A stretch of DNA of 64,000 nucleotides from Bifidobacterium tibiigranuli (GCF_009371885.1 NZ_QLZA01000006.1:143927-207926); one strand, 5' to 3'. Shown: positions 26,279 to 35,800, counted from the first letter of the stretch. Numbers and translations are program-made. Notes: a model not told the origin generated them from the letters alone.

Positions 26279-27213
26279 GGGCGCACCTGCTTAGGTTGCG
26301 GCGGCTGCGAAACCACCTGCTCCGATTGCGGCTGCACCACCGCCGCTTCCATCGGCTGCGCCTGCCGCACCTGCGCCTGTCTCAAGAGCGGATTCGCCAC
26401 CGGATCGGCGGCCTCACGTAGCGCGTCGCCAAACAGGTTCAGCGCCACGACCACGCAGGTGACTATCAATCCCGGCCACAGCACGGTGAGCGGGTACACA
26501 TTGATGAATTTGACTGAAGTCGCCAAGGAATGCCCCCAGCTCGGCACGCCGGAGGGCACGCCGATGCCCAAGTAGGTCAGCCCGGACTCTGCCAGTACCG
26601 CAGTGCCTGCGGACAGCGAAAGCTGCACTGACATGGTGGGTAAGGCATTGGGCACAATATGGCTTACGAGCACACGCAACGGCGAAACGCCAGCGGCTCG
26701 GGCCGCCTCGGCGTAGTCGGAACGCGCCGCGAGCAAGGCCTGGGGCCGCGCGACCCTAGCAAGATTGAGGCCATAGCCCAGCCCGCATGCGATGACAATA
26801 ACGGCGATGGACGCGTCCATCGGCACCGCCAGAATCAGGGCGATCAACACGGTGGGAATCGAAATCAGCGCGTCCACGGCGACCACTGTCACGCCCGACA
26901 GCATTGCGGCGCTCGATACCATAGCGGCTATGAGCAGCAGCCCGATCACGGCGGAGACGCCGATGGTCAGCACGACAATCAGCAGATTCGTGCGCGAGCC
27001 GGCCATCAGCCAGCTGAACACATCGGCCCCGGTGCCGTCGGTGCCAAGCCAATGATCCGCCGAAGGCGCGGCCCAGACATGATAGCCGTCGGTAGCCCAG
27101 AGCGAATGCGGCGTCCACAGCAGCGATACGAACGCAATCAACACCCACGCGCTGAGCACGATCAGCGCGTAGCGGCCCTGCGCATGCGCCCAGATGGATT
27201 TCAGCACAGTCAT
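26275..27213 (-). CDS. Peptide ABC transporter permease (DppC type)
   Basis: Inner-membrane permease, 312 residues, with about six transmembrane helices. The N-terminal segment WVLIAFVSLLWTPHSLW and the periplasmic GTDGTGADVFSWLMAGSRTNL are the conserved DppC entry; the EAA loop is YAEAARAAGVSPLRVLVSHIVPN. The C-terminus continues about 40 residues past the last helix as a Gln-, Val- and Pro-rich cytoplasmic tail. The start at 27213 follows AAAGGGGGCGG. Pairs with the DppB-like permease 61 bp upstream. Confidence 0.92.
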   Translation of the reverse strand: MTVLKSIWAHAQGRYALIVLSAWVLIAFVSLLWTPHSLWATDGYHVWAAPSADHWLGTDGTGADVFSWLMAGSRTNLLIVVLTIGVSAVIGLLLIAAMVSSAAMLSGVTVVAVDALISIPTVLIALILAVPMDASIAVIVIACGLGYGLNLARVARPQALLAARSDYAEAARAAGVSPLRVLVSHIVPNALPTMSVQLSLSAGTAVLAESGLTYLGIGVPSGVPSWGHSLATSVKFINVYPLTVLWPGLIVTCVVVALNLFGDALREAADPVANPLLRQAQVRQAQPMEAAVVQPQSEQVVSQPPQPKQVRP

Positions 27214-27274
27214 AGCCGCCCCCTTTCGCAATCGTCTCGCTCCTCGCCTGCCCTGTGATAGTCGAAGCCTTCGG

Positions 27275-28258
27275 TCATAGCCCCCGCCCTTCGCCATCGT
27301 TAAGCCTCGGATCGAGCGCGCGGTGTAGCAGATCAACCGCCAGCCCGATGGTCAGGAAGAATGCGGCGAGCATGAACAGCTCGCCCTGCACAGCGATCAA
27401 ATCGCGATTGCCCACGTCGGTTATCAGTCCTTCGCCAAGGCCGGGCAAGTCGAAGAGGTTCTCGATGACCATCACGCCGGTTATCATCTCGGCGAAGGTC
27501 AGCCCGATCACGGAGACGAGCTGCGGCATCGCCAACCGCAGCCCCACGGTAAGCATGGCCCGTGTGCGGGTCATGCCGCAGGACATCGCCATATCGATGG
27601 CGCTGCTTGTCATCAGCTCCTCCAACGCCGCGCGCGTATAGCGCATCAGACCAGCGCCGACGATGATGCCGACCGCCAGCGCCGGAAGCGCCAGTGAAGC
27701 TACGGCCTGCGGAAACGCCGCCCAACCATCCTGCGGAAAACCCTGAGAGGGAAACAGCCCAACCAGCCCGATGCCTTTGCCCAGCAGCAGAATAAGCAGC
27801 AGCCCACCCCATAGCGCAGGAATCGAGCCTCCGATGATGGCGACCAGATGAAACAGCCCGCGCACACGCTCGCTTTTCGCCAGGCAGGAGGCGCAGCCGA
27901 GCGGAATCCCAATCAGCAGCGCAACCGCCAGCCCCATGACAATAAGCGGGAAAGTCACCAATGCCCGCGCGCCGACCTGCTCGGAAATCGTGCGCCCAGT
28001 GAGCATCGACACGCCGAAATTGCCGTGCAACAGCGCCACAGCCCAGTCGACATACTGCTGGGTCAGCGGCCGGTCGAGTCCGAGCTGCATGCGTAGCGCG
28101 GCGACCCGCTCCGGCGGGGAATCGTGACCAGCCATAACCGAAGCCACGTCGCCGGGAAGAATGCGCAGCGCCACGAAGACCAGCACGGAGATGACGACAA
28201 GCGCCACCGCAAACAACGCCAGTCGGCGAAGAAGAAACCGCATGGATGCCATGCTCAT
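27275..28258 (-). CDS. Peptide ABC transporter permease (DppB type)
   Basis: Partner permease, 327 residues. It opens with a membrane helix (LALFAVALVVISVLVFVALR) and the DppB motif RILPGDVASVMAG, and has a long periplasmic loop after helix 1 (LGLDRPLTQQYVDWAVALLHGNFG). The EAA loop appears as IDMAMSCGMTRTRAMLTVGLRLAMPQ. Ends in a short basic tail. Several in-frame Met codons cluster at the start; ATG 28258 is taken. 39 bp downstream of the binding-protein gene, so the operon reads binding protein, DppB, DppC, DppD, DppF. Confidence 0.92.
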   Translation of the reverse strand: MSMASMRFLLRRLALFAVALVVISVLVFVALRILPGDVASVMAGHDSPPERVAALRMQLGLDRPLTQQYVDWAVALLHGNFGVSMLTGRTISEQVGARALVTFPLIVMGLAVALLIGIPLGCASCLAKSERVRGLFHLVAIIGGSIPALWGGLLLILLLGKGIGLVGLFPSQGFPQDGWAAFPQAVASLALPALAVGIIVGAGLMRYTRAALEELMTSSAIDMAMSCGMTRTRAMLTVGLRLAMPQLVSVIGLTFAEMITGVMVIENLFDLPGLGEGLITDVGNRDLIAVQGELFMLAAFFLTIGLAVDLLHRALDPRLNDGEGRGL

Positions 28259-28297
28259 ATGCCGCGCCCTATGCCCTCAAACCCAAGCATGCCACCG

Positions 28298-29995
28298 TTA
28301 CGACCGGTAGACCACGCCGGCTAGCGGCAGCAGCGTCTGGTTCAGGTTCACGGGGAAGCCCTCAACGCCTTTCGCCCAGGCCGTGGTGACGCGGTAGTTG
28401 AACAGCCAGTCGGCCGGCGCGTCCTGGCTCACCTGGCGCGCGGCCTGCGCCAGATACCCGTCGCGTTCCTTGTCGCTCGTGGCCGCGAGGGATTTCGCGT
28501 ACAGCGCCTGCACGTCCTTGCTGTCATAGTTGTAGTAGTAGTCCGGCGTGGCCCACTGGTAGAAATCGTGGCTTTCGTTGTGGTCGACCAGCGACAGATC
28601 GTAGTTCTTGTTGGTGTAGACATCCTGCAGCCAGGTGGAAAATTCGACGACGTTGACCTTCAGATCGATGCCGACGGCTTTGAGCTGCGAGCGCAGCTGG
28701 TCGCCCAGCTCGGTGCCGTAGACGTTCGCATAGGTCAGGCTCAGCTGCAGCGGCTTGGACGGGCTGTATCCGGCCTGCGCGAGCAGGCTTTTCGCCTTGG
28801 CAACGTCATGCGGGTACAGGCCGGTCAGGTCCCCGTAGCCGGGGTCGAGACTGGGGATGGGGCCGCCGAGCGGCTTGTCGGCACCGCCGCGCGAGGCGAT
28901 GATCGCCTGATGGTCGATCGCGTAGCGTATGGCCTGGCGCACGCGCTTGTCCGAGGTCTTCGCGCCCTTGGAGTTGAAGGCCAGCACGAACTTGTCCGTG
29001 CCGTCGCCCGCCTGAACCGTGTACTTGCCCATGTCCTTGCGGAAAGGAGCTGCCAGATTGTCGCTTATCGGCGCAAGCACCTGCACATCCCCGGACTTGA
29101 GCGCATTCACGGCGGCGTTGTCGTCGGCGAAGTACCGCACAAGGACGTTCGCGGTTTTCGCCTTGTTCGGCCCCCAGTACTTGGGATTGGCCTTCAAGGC
29201 TATCGAATTGTTGGCCACGAAGCGCTGCACCGTGTACGGCCCTGAGCCGACGGCGGTGGTTTTCGCGTCATACTGCGCGTTTTTGTCGAAGACCAGCCCG
29301 GGCCTTCCGGTGAGCGTCCACAACAGGCTGGAATATGGCGCGCTCAGCGTGATTTCAACGGTTTTGGCGTCCACGGCTCGCACGGATTGGAAGTTGCGCA
29401 GCGACTCGGAGTCGTGGTACTGCTTGGCGACGAGTTCGTTGATCGACCACGCCACGTCGCCGGCGTCGAGCTTGTCACCGTTGGAGAAGCTCATGCCCGT
29501 ATTCAAATGGAAGGTGTAGGTCTTGCCGTCCTGGCTCACATCCCAGCTCTTGGCCAGCGCGGGCACGACCTGATTCTTCGCGTCGCGCGCCACGAGGCCT
29601 TCGTAGACGTTGCCGATGAGAATCTGGTCGAGCGCGGACCCAGACTGATTGCGAATATCAAGATTGGTCGGCGCCAGTTTGAGACCGATAGTGACTGTAT
29701 CCTTGGCACTGGCTGCTGGCGCGGTTGTGCCCGGTCGGTTATTGAATGCGAGTATGGCGGCGACGATTGCCACCACCGCTACAACCGCAATCGCAATCCA
29801 TACCCACGGCCTGCGCTGGCTATGCTCCGGCTTGCGCGGCTTGATGCTGGCGTTCAGCTCAGCATCGGTTCCTGCATTGGTTGCATTGATACCGCCTACG
29901 CCAATGCCGGCCTCATTGGCCGTGCTGGTTGTATTGTTTGCGTTGGCCTTGGTTGCGTCGGCATCGCCGTACGCACCGTTCTGCTCTGTCATCAT
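28298..29995 (-). CDS. Peptide ABC transporter substrate-binding protein (family 5), membrane-anchored
   Basis: Binding component of the peptide importer, 565 residues, SBP family 5 (DppA/OppA). Matches include RNQSGSALDQILIGNVYEGLVARDAKNQVVPALAKSWDVSQDGKTYTFHLNTGMSFSNGD. The N-terminus is unusual: about 60 hydrophilic, Asn/Ala/Thr-rich residues precede one transmembrane helix (WVWIAIAVVAVVAIVAAILAF, about 64-84), with no lipobox cysteine. It therefore seems anchored by a signal-anchor helix rather than a lipid. First gene of the operon. Confidence 0.9.
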   Translation of the reverse strand: MMTEQNGAYGDADATKANANNTTSTANEAGIGVGGINATNAGTDAELNASIKPRKPEHSQRRPWVWIAIAVVAVVAIVAAILAFNNRPGTTAPAASAKDTVTIGLKLAPTNLDIRNQSGSALDQILIGNVYEGLVARDAKNQVVPALAKSWDVSQDGKTYTFHLNTGMSFSNGDKLDAGDVAWSINELVAKQYHDSESLRNFQSVRAVDAKTVEITLSAPYSSLLWTLTGRPGLVFDKNAQYDAKTTAVGSGPYTVQRFVANNSIALKANPKYWGPNKAKTANVLVRYFADDNAAVNALKSGDVQVLAPISDNLAAPFRKDMGKYTVQAGDGTDKFVLAFNSKGAKTSDKRVRQAIRYAIDHQAIIASRGGADKPLGGPIPSLDPGYGDLTGLYPHDVAKAKSLLAQAGYSPSKPLQLSLTYANVYGTELGDQLRSQLKAVGIDLKVNVVEFSTWLQDVYTNKNYDLSLVDHNESHDFYQWATPDYYYNYDSKDVQALYAKSLAATSDKERDGYLAQAARQVSQDAPADWLFNYRVTTAWAKGVEGFPVNLNQTLLPLAGVVYRS

Positions 29996-30120
29996 TGCCT
30001 CGAATATGACTCGGTGTCGTTATGTTTCAGTTCTACGCTGGCCGCCCGCATGGGTCGTCCGCATAGGCCTAGCATAGTCCTATGATGGGAAGTCGAATAG
30101 GCTCATAGCTTGTCACAGCA

Positions 30121-30170
30121 CGTAGCAGTTGGTCGCAACTAGTCACAACTAGTCGCAACTGTTCACGGCA
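30121..30170. repeat. 10-bp degenerate tandem repeat (unit AGTCRCAACT)
   Basis: Consecutive decamers CGTAGCAGTT, GGTCGCAACT, AGTCACAACT, AGTCGCAACT, GTTCACGGCA lie in the divergent gap between the peptide operon and coaX. The exact period of one helical turn could be a protein-binding array, but slippage is equally possible. Confidence 0.6.
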
Positions 30171-30213
30171 TATGACGGCACGTCGCAAGCAATATCACCG
30201 GTCGGGAGGCCCC

Positions 30214-30981
30214 ATGCTTATCGCGGTTGACATCGGCAACACCAACATCGTGCTCGGCTTCCTGCGCGGGCAGGAGGTCATCGGCACCTACCGCATGGCC
30301 ACCAAGGTGAGCCATACCTCGGACGAATACGGCCTGATGCTCAGGCAGTTCCTGACGTTGAGCGGCCTGGAACCCGATGATGTGGATGATGTCATCATCG
30401 CTTCGGTCGTGCCCAAGGTCATGCATTCCTTCCGTTCAAGCATTATCAAGTTCCTGCGCATCGACCCGATGATCGTGGGGCCGGGCCTCAAATCAGGCAT
30501 CGGCATCCGGCTCGACGACCCCAAATCGCTGGGCGCAGACTGCCTGGCCGACTGCGCCGGGGCATATTTCAGCTACGGCGGCCCAGTGCTGGTCGCCGAT
30601 TTTGGCACCGCCACGACCTTCAATTACGTCAATGCCAAAGGCACCATCGTTTCCGGGTTCATCGCCCCGGGCATCCGCACCGCCGCCGCAGCATTGTGGG
30701 GCGAGACCGCGCAGCTGCCCGAAGTCGAGATCACCCGGCCGGACTCCATTCTGGCCACCGACACCAAAACCGCCATGCAGGCCGGGTTGTACTACAACTT
30801 CCTCGGCGGCATCGAGCGCACGATCCGGCAGTTCCATGACGAGATCGACGAGGAGTTCACCGTGGTATCCACAGGCGGGCTCGGCAGCATCTTCATCAAC
30901 GACACCGAGCTAATCGACATCTATGACCCCGAGCTCATGTTCAAGGGCATATACGCCATCTACCAGCGCAACGTCAAATAA
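30214..30981 (+). CDS. coaX: Type III pantothenate kinase
   Basis: First step of coenzyme A synthesis, phosphorylating pantothenate. The 255-residue protein has the ASKHA phosphate loop AVDIGNTN (D6), the second acidic loop ADFGTATTFN (D129) and FIAPGIRTAAAALW. In the family's G-A/V-D-R motif the arginine is replaced by cysteine (LGADCLADCAG, D109-C110), while the catalytic Asp is kept. A GGGAGG site 4 nt upstream fixes the ATG at 30214. Convergent with the binding-protein gene, 12 bp away. Confidence 0.94.
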   Translation: MLIAVDIGNTNIVLGFLRGQEVIGTYRMATKVSHTSDEYGLMLRQFLTLSGLEPDDVDDVIIASVVPKVMHSFRSSIIKFLRIDPMIVGPGLKSGIGIRLDDPKSLGADCLADCAGAYFSYGGPVLVADFGTATTFNYVNAKGTIVSGFIAPGIRTAAAALWGETAQLPEVEITRPDSILATDTKTAMQAGLYYNFLGGIERTIRQFHDEIDEEFTVVSTGGLGSIFINDTELIDIYDPELMFKGIYAIYQRNVK

Positions 30982-30993
30982 TGAACGGCCAAC

Positions 30994-32400
30994 TTACCTG
31001 ATGGTGAAGCCCTGATTGACCCCGTACTCCTTGAGATCCTTCTGCCATAGGGCGATGCCGTCGCCCAGCGAGACCTGAGGACCCGGCAGCTCGGGCAGCG
31101 TGATCTGGCTGCCATCGGGGTTGAGGGCCCCTGAATCGATACGAGACTGCGTCTGCGCGAAATCACGCTCGGCGGTGGACCAGCGGTACGCCTTGCCCAC
31201 GGTATCGTTGAAATCGCTGCGCGCATACACTTCGAAGGGCAGATACTGGTAGCCTATCGACACGTTTTCCGCAGCCTGGGAGAGCACTTTGTTGAGCTCC
31301 TGGCCGCCGAAGTACGGTACGTCGATGCCGCGCGCATCCCTGATGGTGGTTTTCGAGAGGAATCCGGAAGCATTGAGCGAGGCCGTGTCAGCCGGGAAGG
31401 AGCCGCCGTCCACGCGCGTACGGATTCCGGCGGATTCGTGGCAGACGTATTCGACGAAGCGGAAGGCCGCATTCGGCCTGCGACTGGATTGCAGAATGCC
31501 CAGCGCCGAACCTCCATTTTCTGAATTCGTGGACGATCCGTCGGCGGTAGGCATCGGCGCCACACGCCACAGCCCCGCAGTCCCCGGCACATCCGCGAGC
31601 ATCAGCGAAGGCATCCACGCCCCGGAGAACACCGAGGCCACATCGCCGGAGCCCAAGGCCTGCTTCCACCCGTCGGACCACGTGGGCAGATGGGTGTCGA
31701 TAAGTCCTTCGTCAATCATCTTCTGCCAGAACGCAGTGAAGGTCTTCGTGCCCGAGTCGCCGTCCAGATTGACGGTCACCGTCTTGCCATCGACCGAAGT
31801 GTGGAATGGCCGGCCTCCGGCGAGCCAGATCATCGCGGCGTAGAAGCTTGCGTCGCCGGAGTCGGCCGCGATGTACACGCCGATCGATTTGAGCTTCTTG
31901 GCCGCCTCGTAATAGTCATTCCACGTGTGGATCTTCGAGGCATCCACCCCTGCCTGATCGAAGACGTCCTTGTTGTAGAAGAACGCCATCGGCCCTGAAT
32001 CCATCGGCAGCCCATACACCTGGCCATTGAGCCGCACGGAAGCCCAGGTGCCCGGCGTGTAGGCGCCGCCGTAGGCCGAGGTCCTGTCGGTAAGATTGCG
32101 CAACTGCCCGCTGACCGCATACTGCTGCAGCGCGAAGTATTCGAGCTGCACGACGTCGGGCATGCCATAGCCGTCCTGAATCGCCGTGTTGAGGTTCTCG
32201 TAGCCGCTCGTCCCCTTGATATCGACGCGAATGTCCGGATTCGCCGCCTCGAACCCGGCGGCCAGCGCCTTCATGCTCGGCTCCCATGACCAGACCGTGA
32301 CCACAGTGCGCGTGTCCTGCTGCCCGCAGGCCGCAGAGGCAAGCAGCATCAGCGCCGCAAGCCCCAAGGCCAACGCACGCTTTGCACGCTTCAATCCCAT
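30994..32400 (-). CDS. Orphan ABC sugar-type substrate-binding lipoprotein (family 1)
   Basis: A 468-residue extracellular solute receptor of the carbohydrate-binding class (SBP family 1). The signal peptide ends in a lipobox with the acylated Cys at 25 (LLASAAC). The mature N-terminus VVTVWSWEPSMKALAAGFEAANPDIRVDI and the motif GLPMDSGPMAFFYNKDVFDQAG are typical. No permease or ATPase gene is adjacent, so it must work with components encoded elsewhere, or is a sensor. Start 32400 follows AAAGGATCGAGG. Confidence 0.9.
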   Translation of the reverse strand: MGLKRAKRALALGLAALMLLASAACGQQDTRTVVTVWSWEPSMKALAAGFEAANPDIRVDIKGTSGYENLNTAIQDGYGMPDVVQLEYFALQQYAVSGQLRNLTDRTSAYGGAYTPGTWASVRLNGQVYGLPMDSGPMAFFYNKDVFDQAGVDASKIHTWNDYYEAAKKLKSIGVYIAADSGDASFYAAMIWLAGGRPFHTSVDGKTVTVNLDGDSGTKTFTAFWQKMIDEGLIDTHLPTWSDGWKQALGSGDVASVFSGAWMPSLMLADVPGTAGLWRVAPMPTADGSSTNSENGGSALGILQSSRRPNAAFRFVEYVCHESAGIRTRVDGGSFPADTASLNASGFLSKTTIRDARGIDVPYFGGQELNKVLSQAAENVSIGYQYLPFEVYARSDFNDTVGKAYRWSTAERDFAQTQSRIDSGALNPDGSQITLPELPGPQVSLGDGIALWQKDLKEYGVNQGFTIR

Positions 32401-32507
32401 GCCTCGATCCTTTCCGCCGCAGCTAGTCGTCGCGTATCTCACTCATATCGGCCGTCGCAACCGCTGACGTCGAGTCTACGACATTGGGCGTAGAACATGC
32501 GTGGCCC

Positions 32508-32672
32508 GCGCACTACGCGCATGCCGATTCCTATAGTGCGCACGAAACGCACATTGCCCGCCTCAGCTGATTATCACGCAACCTTTTGCTCAGCAAGCTT
32601 CGCGCGGGAATGCAATCTGCCTGACATGTGCGTTTCGTGCGCACTATGCAACGGCTCAGGCGCGTAGTGCGC
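32508..32672. repeat. Intergenic four-copy inverted motif block (core TAGTGCGC)
   Basis: The core TAGTGCGC occurs four times in alternating orientation. An outer perfect 13-bp pair (32508-32520 and 32660-32672, GCGCACTACGCGC) encloses an inner perfect 22-bp pair (32533-32554 and 32626-32647, beginning ATAGTGCGCACGAAACG). It fills the gap between the orphan binding-protein gene and the pseudouridine synthase gene, reaching within 2 bp of the latter's stop. Confidence 0.9.
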
Positions 32673-32673
32673 A

Positions 32674-33450
32674 TCACCCCCATCCCAACTCCACCCGCGA
32701 CACGAAGCGGCGGGGCTCATCAGTGATCGGGTCGATGAATTCCAGCGATCTGGCGACCAGTTGCAGGGGCTGCGAGAAATCGTCGTAGGCGCGGTTCTGA
32801 ATGCTCGGATAGAGCTCGTCGCCGGCGATCGGCAGGTCCAGCGCGTTCATATGCACCCGCAGCTGGTGCGTTTTGCCAGTTCTTGGCTCGAGCACGTACC
32901 GCCGATAGCGCATCGGCCAAGCACGCGGCGTGCCCGCAGCCACGCCCGCATCTACATCCGCGTCCACATCCCCCAGCCGAATCACCGTTTCAGCGTTCAT
33001 TTCGCCGGGTTCCTCGTACGCCTGCAAGATGCCGCGACGCTTGACGATGCGCGAACGTCGCAGCAGCGGAAACACGGCGGGCGGGTCAAGCCGCGTGATG
33101 GTGCCGAATCTCGGGCGGGCGATCGGCACACATGGCGCTAGGCATTCGTAGGTTTTCGTGACCATATGCTTCTGGAAGAGCATCTGGTAGGTCTTGCGCA
33201 GCCGAGGCTTGCGCGTGAACACGACGATGCCGGCGGTCGAGCGATCCAGGCGATGCGCCGGCGTGATGTCAGGCTCGCCGAATTGCTCGCGCAGACGAAT
33301 CAGCGCGGTCTGCCGGTACCACATGCCGCGCGGCGTCGTGGCGAGGAAATGCGGCTTATCGATGACGATGATGCCGCTGTCCTCGTACACGATGTCATAT
33401 TCGAAAGGGATTTCCGGCTCGTCGCCCACCCAACGATGCCCCTGAACCAT
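32674..33450 (-). CDS. RluA-family pseudouridine synthase, short N-terminus
   Basis: Converts uridine to pseudouridine in rRNA or tRNA. Catalytic D69 sits in HRLDRSTAGIVVFTRK, and the family's GIIVIDKPHFLATTPRG and RTGKTHQLRVHMNALDLPIAGDELYP are intact. At 258 residues it lacks the roughly 50-80 residue N-terminal region of most relatives, and an in-frame stop codon sits 36 nt upstream of the ATG, so the short form is real. Target site unknown. Follows the large membrane-protein gene by 61 bp. Confidence 0.9.
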   Translation of the reverse strand: MVQGHRWVGDEPEIPFEYDIVYEDSGIIVIDKPHFLATTPRGMWYRQTALIRLREQFGEPDITPAHRLDRSTAGIVVFTRKPRLRKTYQMLFQKHMVTKTYECLAPCVPIARPRFGTITRLDPPAVFPLLRRSRIVKRRGILQAYEEPGEMNAETVIRLGDVDADVDAGVAAGTPRAWPMRYRRYVLEPRTGKTHQLRVHMNALDLPIAGDELYPSIQNRAYDDFSQPLQLVARSLEFIDPITDEPRRFVSRVELGWG

Positions 33451-33511
33451 GCTGTGCCTCTTCCGCTCCGATTTTCCCCGCTGACGCTATCTGACTGATG
33501 ACGCTATCTGA

Positions 33512-35800
33512 CTATATGAACAGGAACCATGAGCGCACATCCCACCACAGCCACGCGTTGAGAATCGGTGGGTCGGTGCGGAACAGGCTGAAGAACAGGA
33601 ATGCGTAAGCGCACAACGCCCCGATAACGACGAAAACCGTCATGATTCGCGAGATATCGGACATCGCCGGAAGCGTTTGTGGCAAGGTTTGCACTGCTCC
33701 TGCCCCCGGAACCCGCACCTCGCTCGCATCTACTTCGGGTATCCCTCGCATCAGGAATCCCTGCGGATCGCGGGCCGATCGCCGCACCACGGTTGTCGGC
33801 TCGCACGGCCGGCAGGCGTCGGCGGTGAGCAGATACATCGCGAGCATCAGCATGACGGCCCAGCCGAAGTCCAAGGTGTAGCGCACGTCGTATCCGGCGA
33901 TATGCGCATTGGCGACAAGCACGGCCACCGCGTACAGCAGCACCGTCATGAACAGCGCGTTCATATGCGCCCGCTTCAGGCCCCTCCGCCATGCGATGGC
34001 GGCGAACAGCACGCAGGCGAACGGGGCGAGCGCCACGAACAGCCCGCCGTAGCTGAAGGTCTGCGGCAGCAGCCACACCGGCATGGGCTGCACCGTCTGG
34101 TCAATGAAGGGGAATTCGGTCTGCACGTTCGGCGGCTGTGCAAGATACAGCCAGACATAGGTGAAGACATGCGTCCAGGGGAAGGTCTGATGAGCCATGT
34201 CGAAATTGGTGAGATTGTATTTCGCGCCGAAATCGAGCAGGCTGCCGAACCGCGCCTTGTTGTACAGCAGCGCCGGAATCACCGCTGCGATGAATGGCAA
34301 CAGGGCCGCAGCCCATACCGCGAGTTCCGTTCTGACGGCTTGCCGGGAGGCGCGCCCGTCTCGCCACAGCCGCACGATGTCTCCCCAGAACAGCGCAATC
34401 GCGATAATCGCCGCGAAGGCCATCTGCGGCCGGCATGAGACCACCAGACCTATGCATAGCGACCCAGCGGCGAGCCAGCGCTTGCTCAGGCCGCGCATCG
34501 TGGATTCCATCCAGCATGACAAGGCAAGCATGATGAGCGTGACGCCCATCGTCTGCGGCAGCTGATGGATGATGATTTTCTTCATGTCGATGAACAGCGG
34601 ATAGCCGAGCATCATGGTGCTGGCGACGAGCAGCACGCTGCCGAGGCTCGGTGCGCCGATCCTGCGTGTGATGAGCCGCGTGAGCTGGACCAGCAGCAGC
34701 ATCGAACTTGCCACGACGAGCAGCGCGAGCACCAGCACCGCCACCCCCAGTTCAAGGTTCATGCCTGTCAGCAGCTTGTAGGGTGCGAACAGCGTCAGCG
34801 CTGGCAGCACGCCGAAATAGCTGTAGTACTTTCCGTTCTTGAACGCGACATCGACGGGAATCGGGGCACCCGAGTGCGTATGGGCGGCGATCTGCTGGCG
34901 TGAAAGCGTGTCGTACGGGTTCGCCATAGCCGCCAGATCCGGGTTGACGGGGAAATCGAGCGATACATGACCGTGAATCAGCGCATCGGCCATCTGGTTG
35001 TAAAGCCCCGGGTCGTAGTAGTCCCCCGTTGGCGCTGGGCGCAGCATCGGCACGGCATGATTGCCGCCGAACAGCAGCCAGATGACTATGACAATCGCAC
35101 TCTGCAGCAGGAACACGGCCGTCAGCCCCATCGCGCAGCGCCGGTCCCGCAGCGAGAAACGATACCGGTACAGCCGCGAGCCAGGGCGGAACGCGATGAG
35201 GAACAGCACAGCAAGCAGCTCAAGGCACACGCGCACCGGGGCAAGACGGAATGGCATGCGCGGATTGACGGTGAAAGAGCTCAGCGCAACGGTAGCGCCG
35301 TTATGCGTCTGATAGTGGAAGCGAATGGTGTTCATGCCCCCGCCGATGCGGATGTACTGCGAATCCTCGTACCACGGCGAGTACTGCTTGACGCTGTCGG
35401 GATTGCTCCGCAGCCCGCCCGCGTCCTTCTGCCTCGCATCCATCGTCCATGTGACGACGTCCGTCGTGTCATCCGCTGCGGCGACGCCCGACTCGGCATC
35501 GCCTGCTATGTGCCCTGCCGGCAGATTGACCCGCAGATACTCGATCGGCGCGTCGCTCGTCATTTCAATCCACGCCTGATTCTCATCAGTGACCTTCGCC
35601 GCGTCATGGCCCTGCGCTTTCAGCCCCGGGCCGAGCGTCACCTGCCCTTGCGCGATATGCGTCGGCGTGCTGGTCATCATCCGCCAGAACGGCATGTTGA
35701 ACACGAACACCTCAGCGCATATCGCCAGCAGAATAACGGCGATATCGATGATGTGGGCAGCGAAAAAGGCGCGGCTGCGTTGGCGCATAGGCTGGCGCAT
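33512..35800 (-). CDS. Large polytopic membrane protein, possible GT-C-like
   Basis: A 762-residue protein not assigned to a family. One N-terminal helix (HIIDIAVILLAICAEVFVFNM) is followed by a roughly 150-residue soluble domain and then about ten or eleven helices. Features include YDPGLYNQMADALIHGHVSLDFPVNPDLAAMANPYD and a long external loop late in the protein (AQPPNVQTEFPFIDQTVQPMPV). The layout resembles bacterial GT-C-type glycosyltransferases or DUF-type polysaccharide enzymes, but I see no decisive D-D or D-E catalytic pair. A Pro/Arg-rich cytoplasmic stretch (residues about 690-720) precedes the final helices. Start among several ATGs is unsure. Confidence 0.7.
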   Translation of the reverse strand: MRQPMRQRSRAFFAAHIIDIAVILLAICAEVFVFNMPFWRMMTSTPTHIAQGQVTLGPGLKAQGHDAAKVTDENQAWIEMTSDAPIEYLRVNLPAGHIAGDAESGVAAADDTTDVVTWTMDARQKDAGGLRSNPDSVKQYSPWYEDSQYIRIGGGMNTIRFHYQTHNGATVALSSFTVNPRMPFRLAPVRVCLELLAVLFLIAFRPGSRLYRYRFSLRDRRCAMGLTAVFLLQSAIVIVIWLLFGGNHAVPMLRPAPTGDYYDPGLYNQMADALIHGHVSLDFPVNPDLAAMANPYDTLSRQQIAAHTHSGAPIPVDVAFKNGKYYSYFGVLPALTLFAPYKLLTGMNLELGVAVLVLALLVVASSMLLLVQLTRLITRRIGAPSLGSVLLVASTMMLGYPLFIDMKKIIIHQLPQTMGVTLIMLALSCWMESTMRGLSKRWLAAGSLCIGLVVSCRPQMAFAAIIAIALFWGDIVRLWRDGRASRQAVRTELAVWAAALLPFIAAVIPALLYNKARFGSLLDFGAKYNLTNFDMAHQTFPWTHVFTYVWLYLAQPPNVQTEFPFIDQTVQPMPVWLLPQTFSYGGLFVALAPFACVLFAAIAWRRGLKRAHMNALFMTVLLYAVAVLVANAHIAGYDVRYTLDFGWAVMLMLAMYLLTADACRPCEPTTVVRRSARDPQGFLMRGIPEVDASEVRVPGAGAVQTLPQTLPAMSDISRIMTVFVVIGALCAYAFLFFSLFRTDPPILNAWLWWDVRSWFLFI

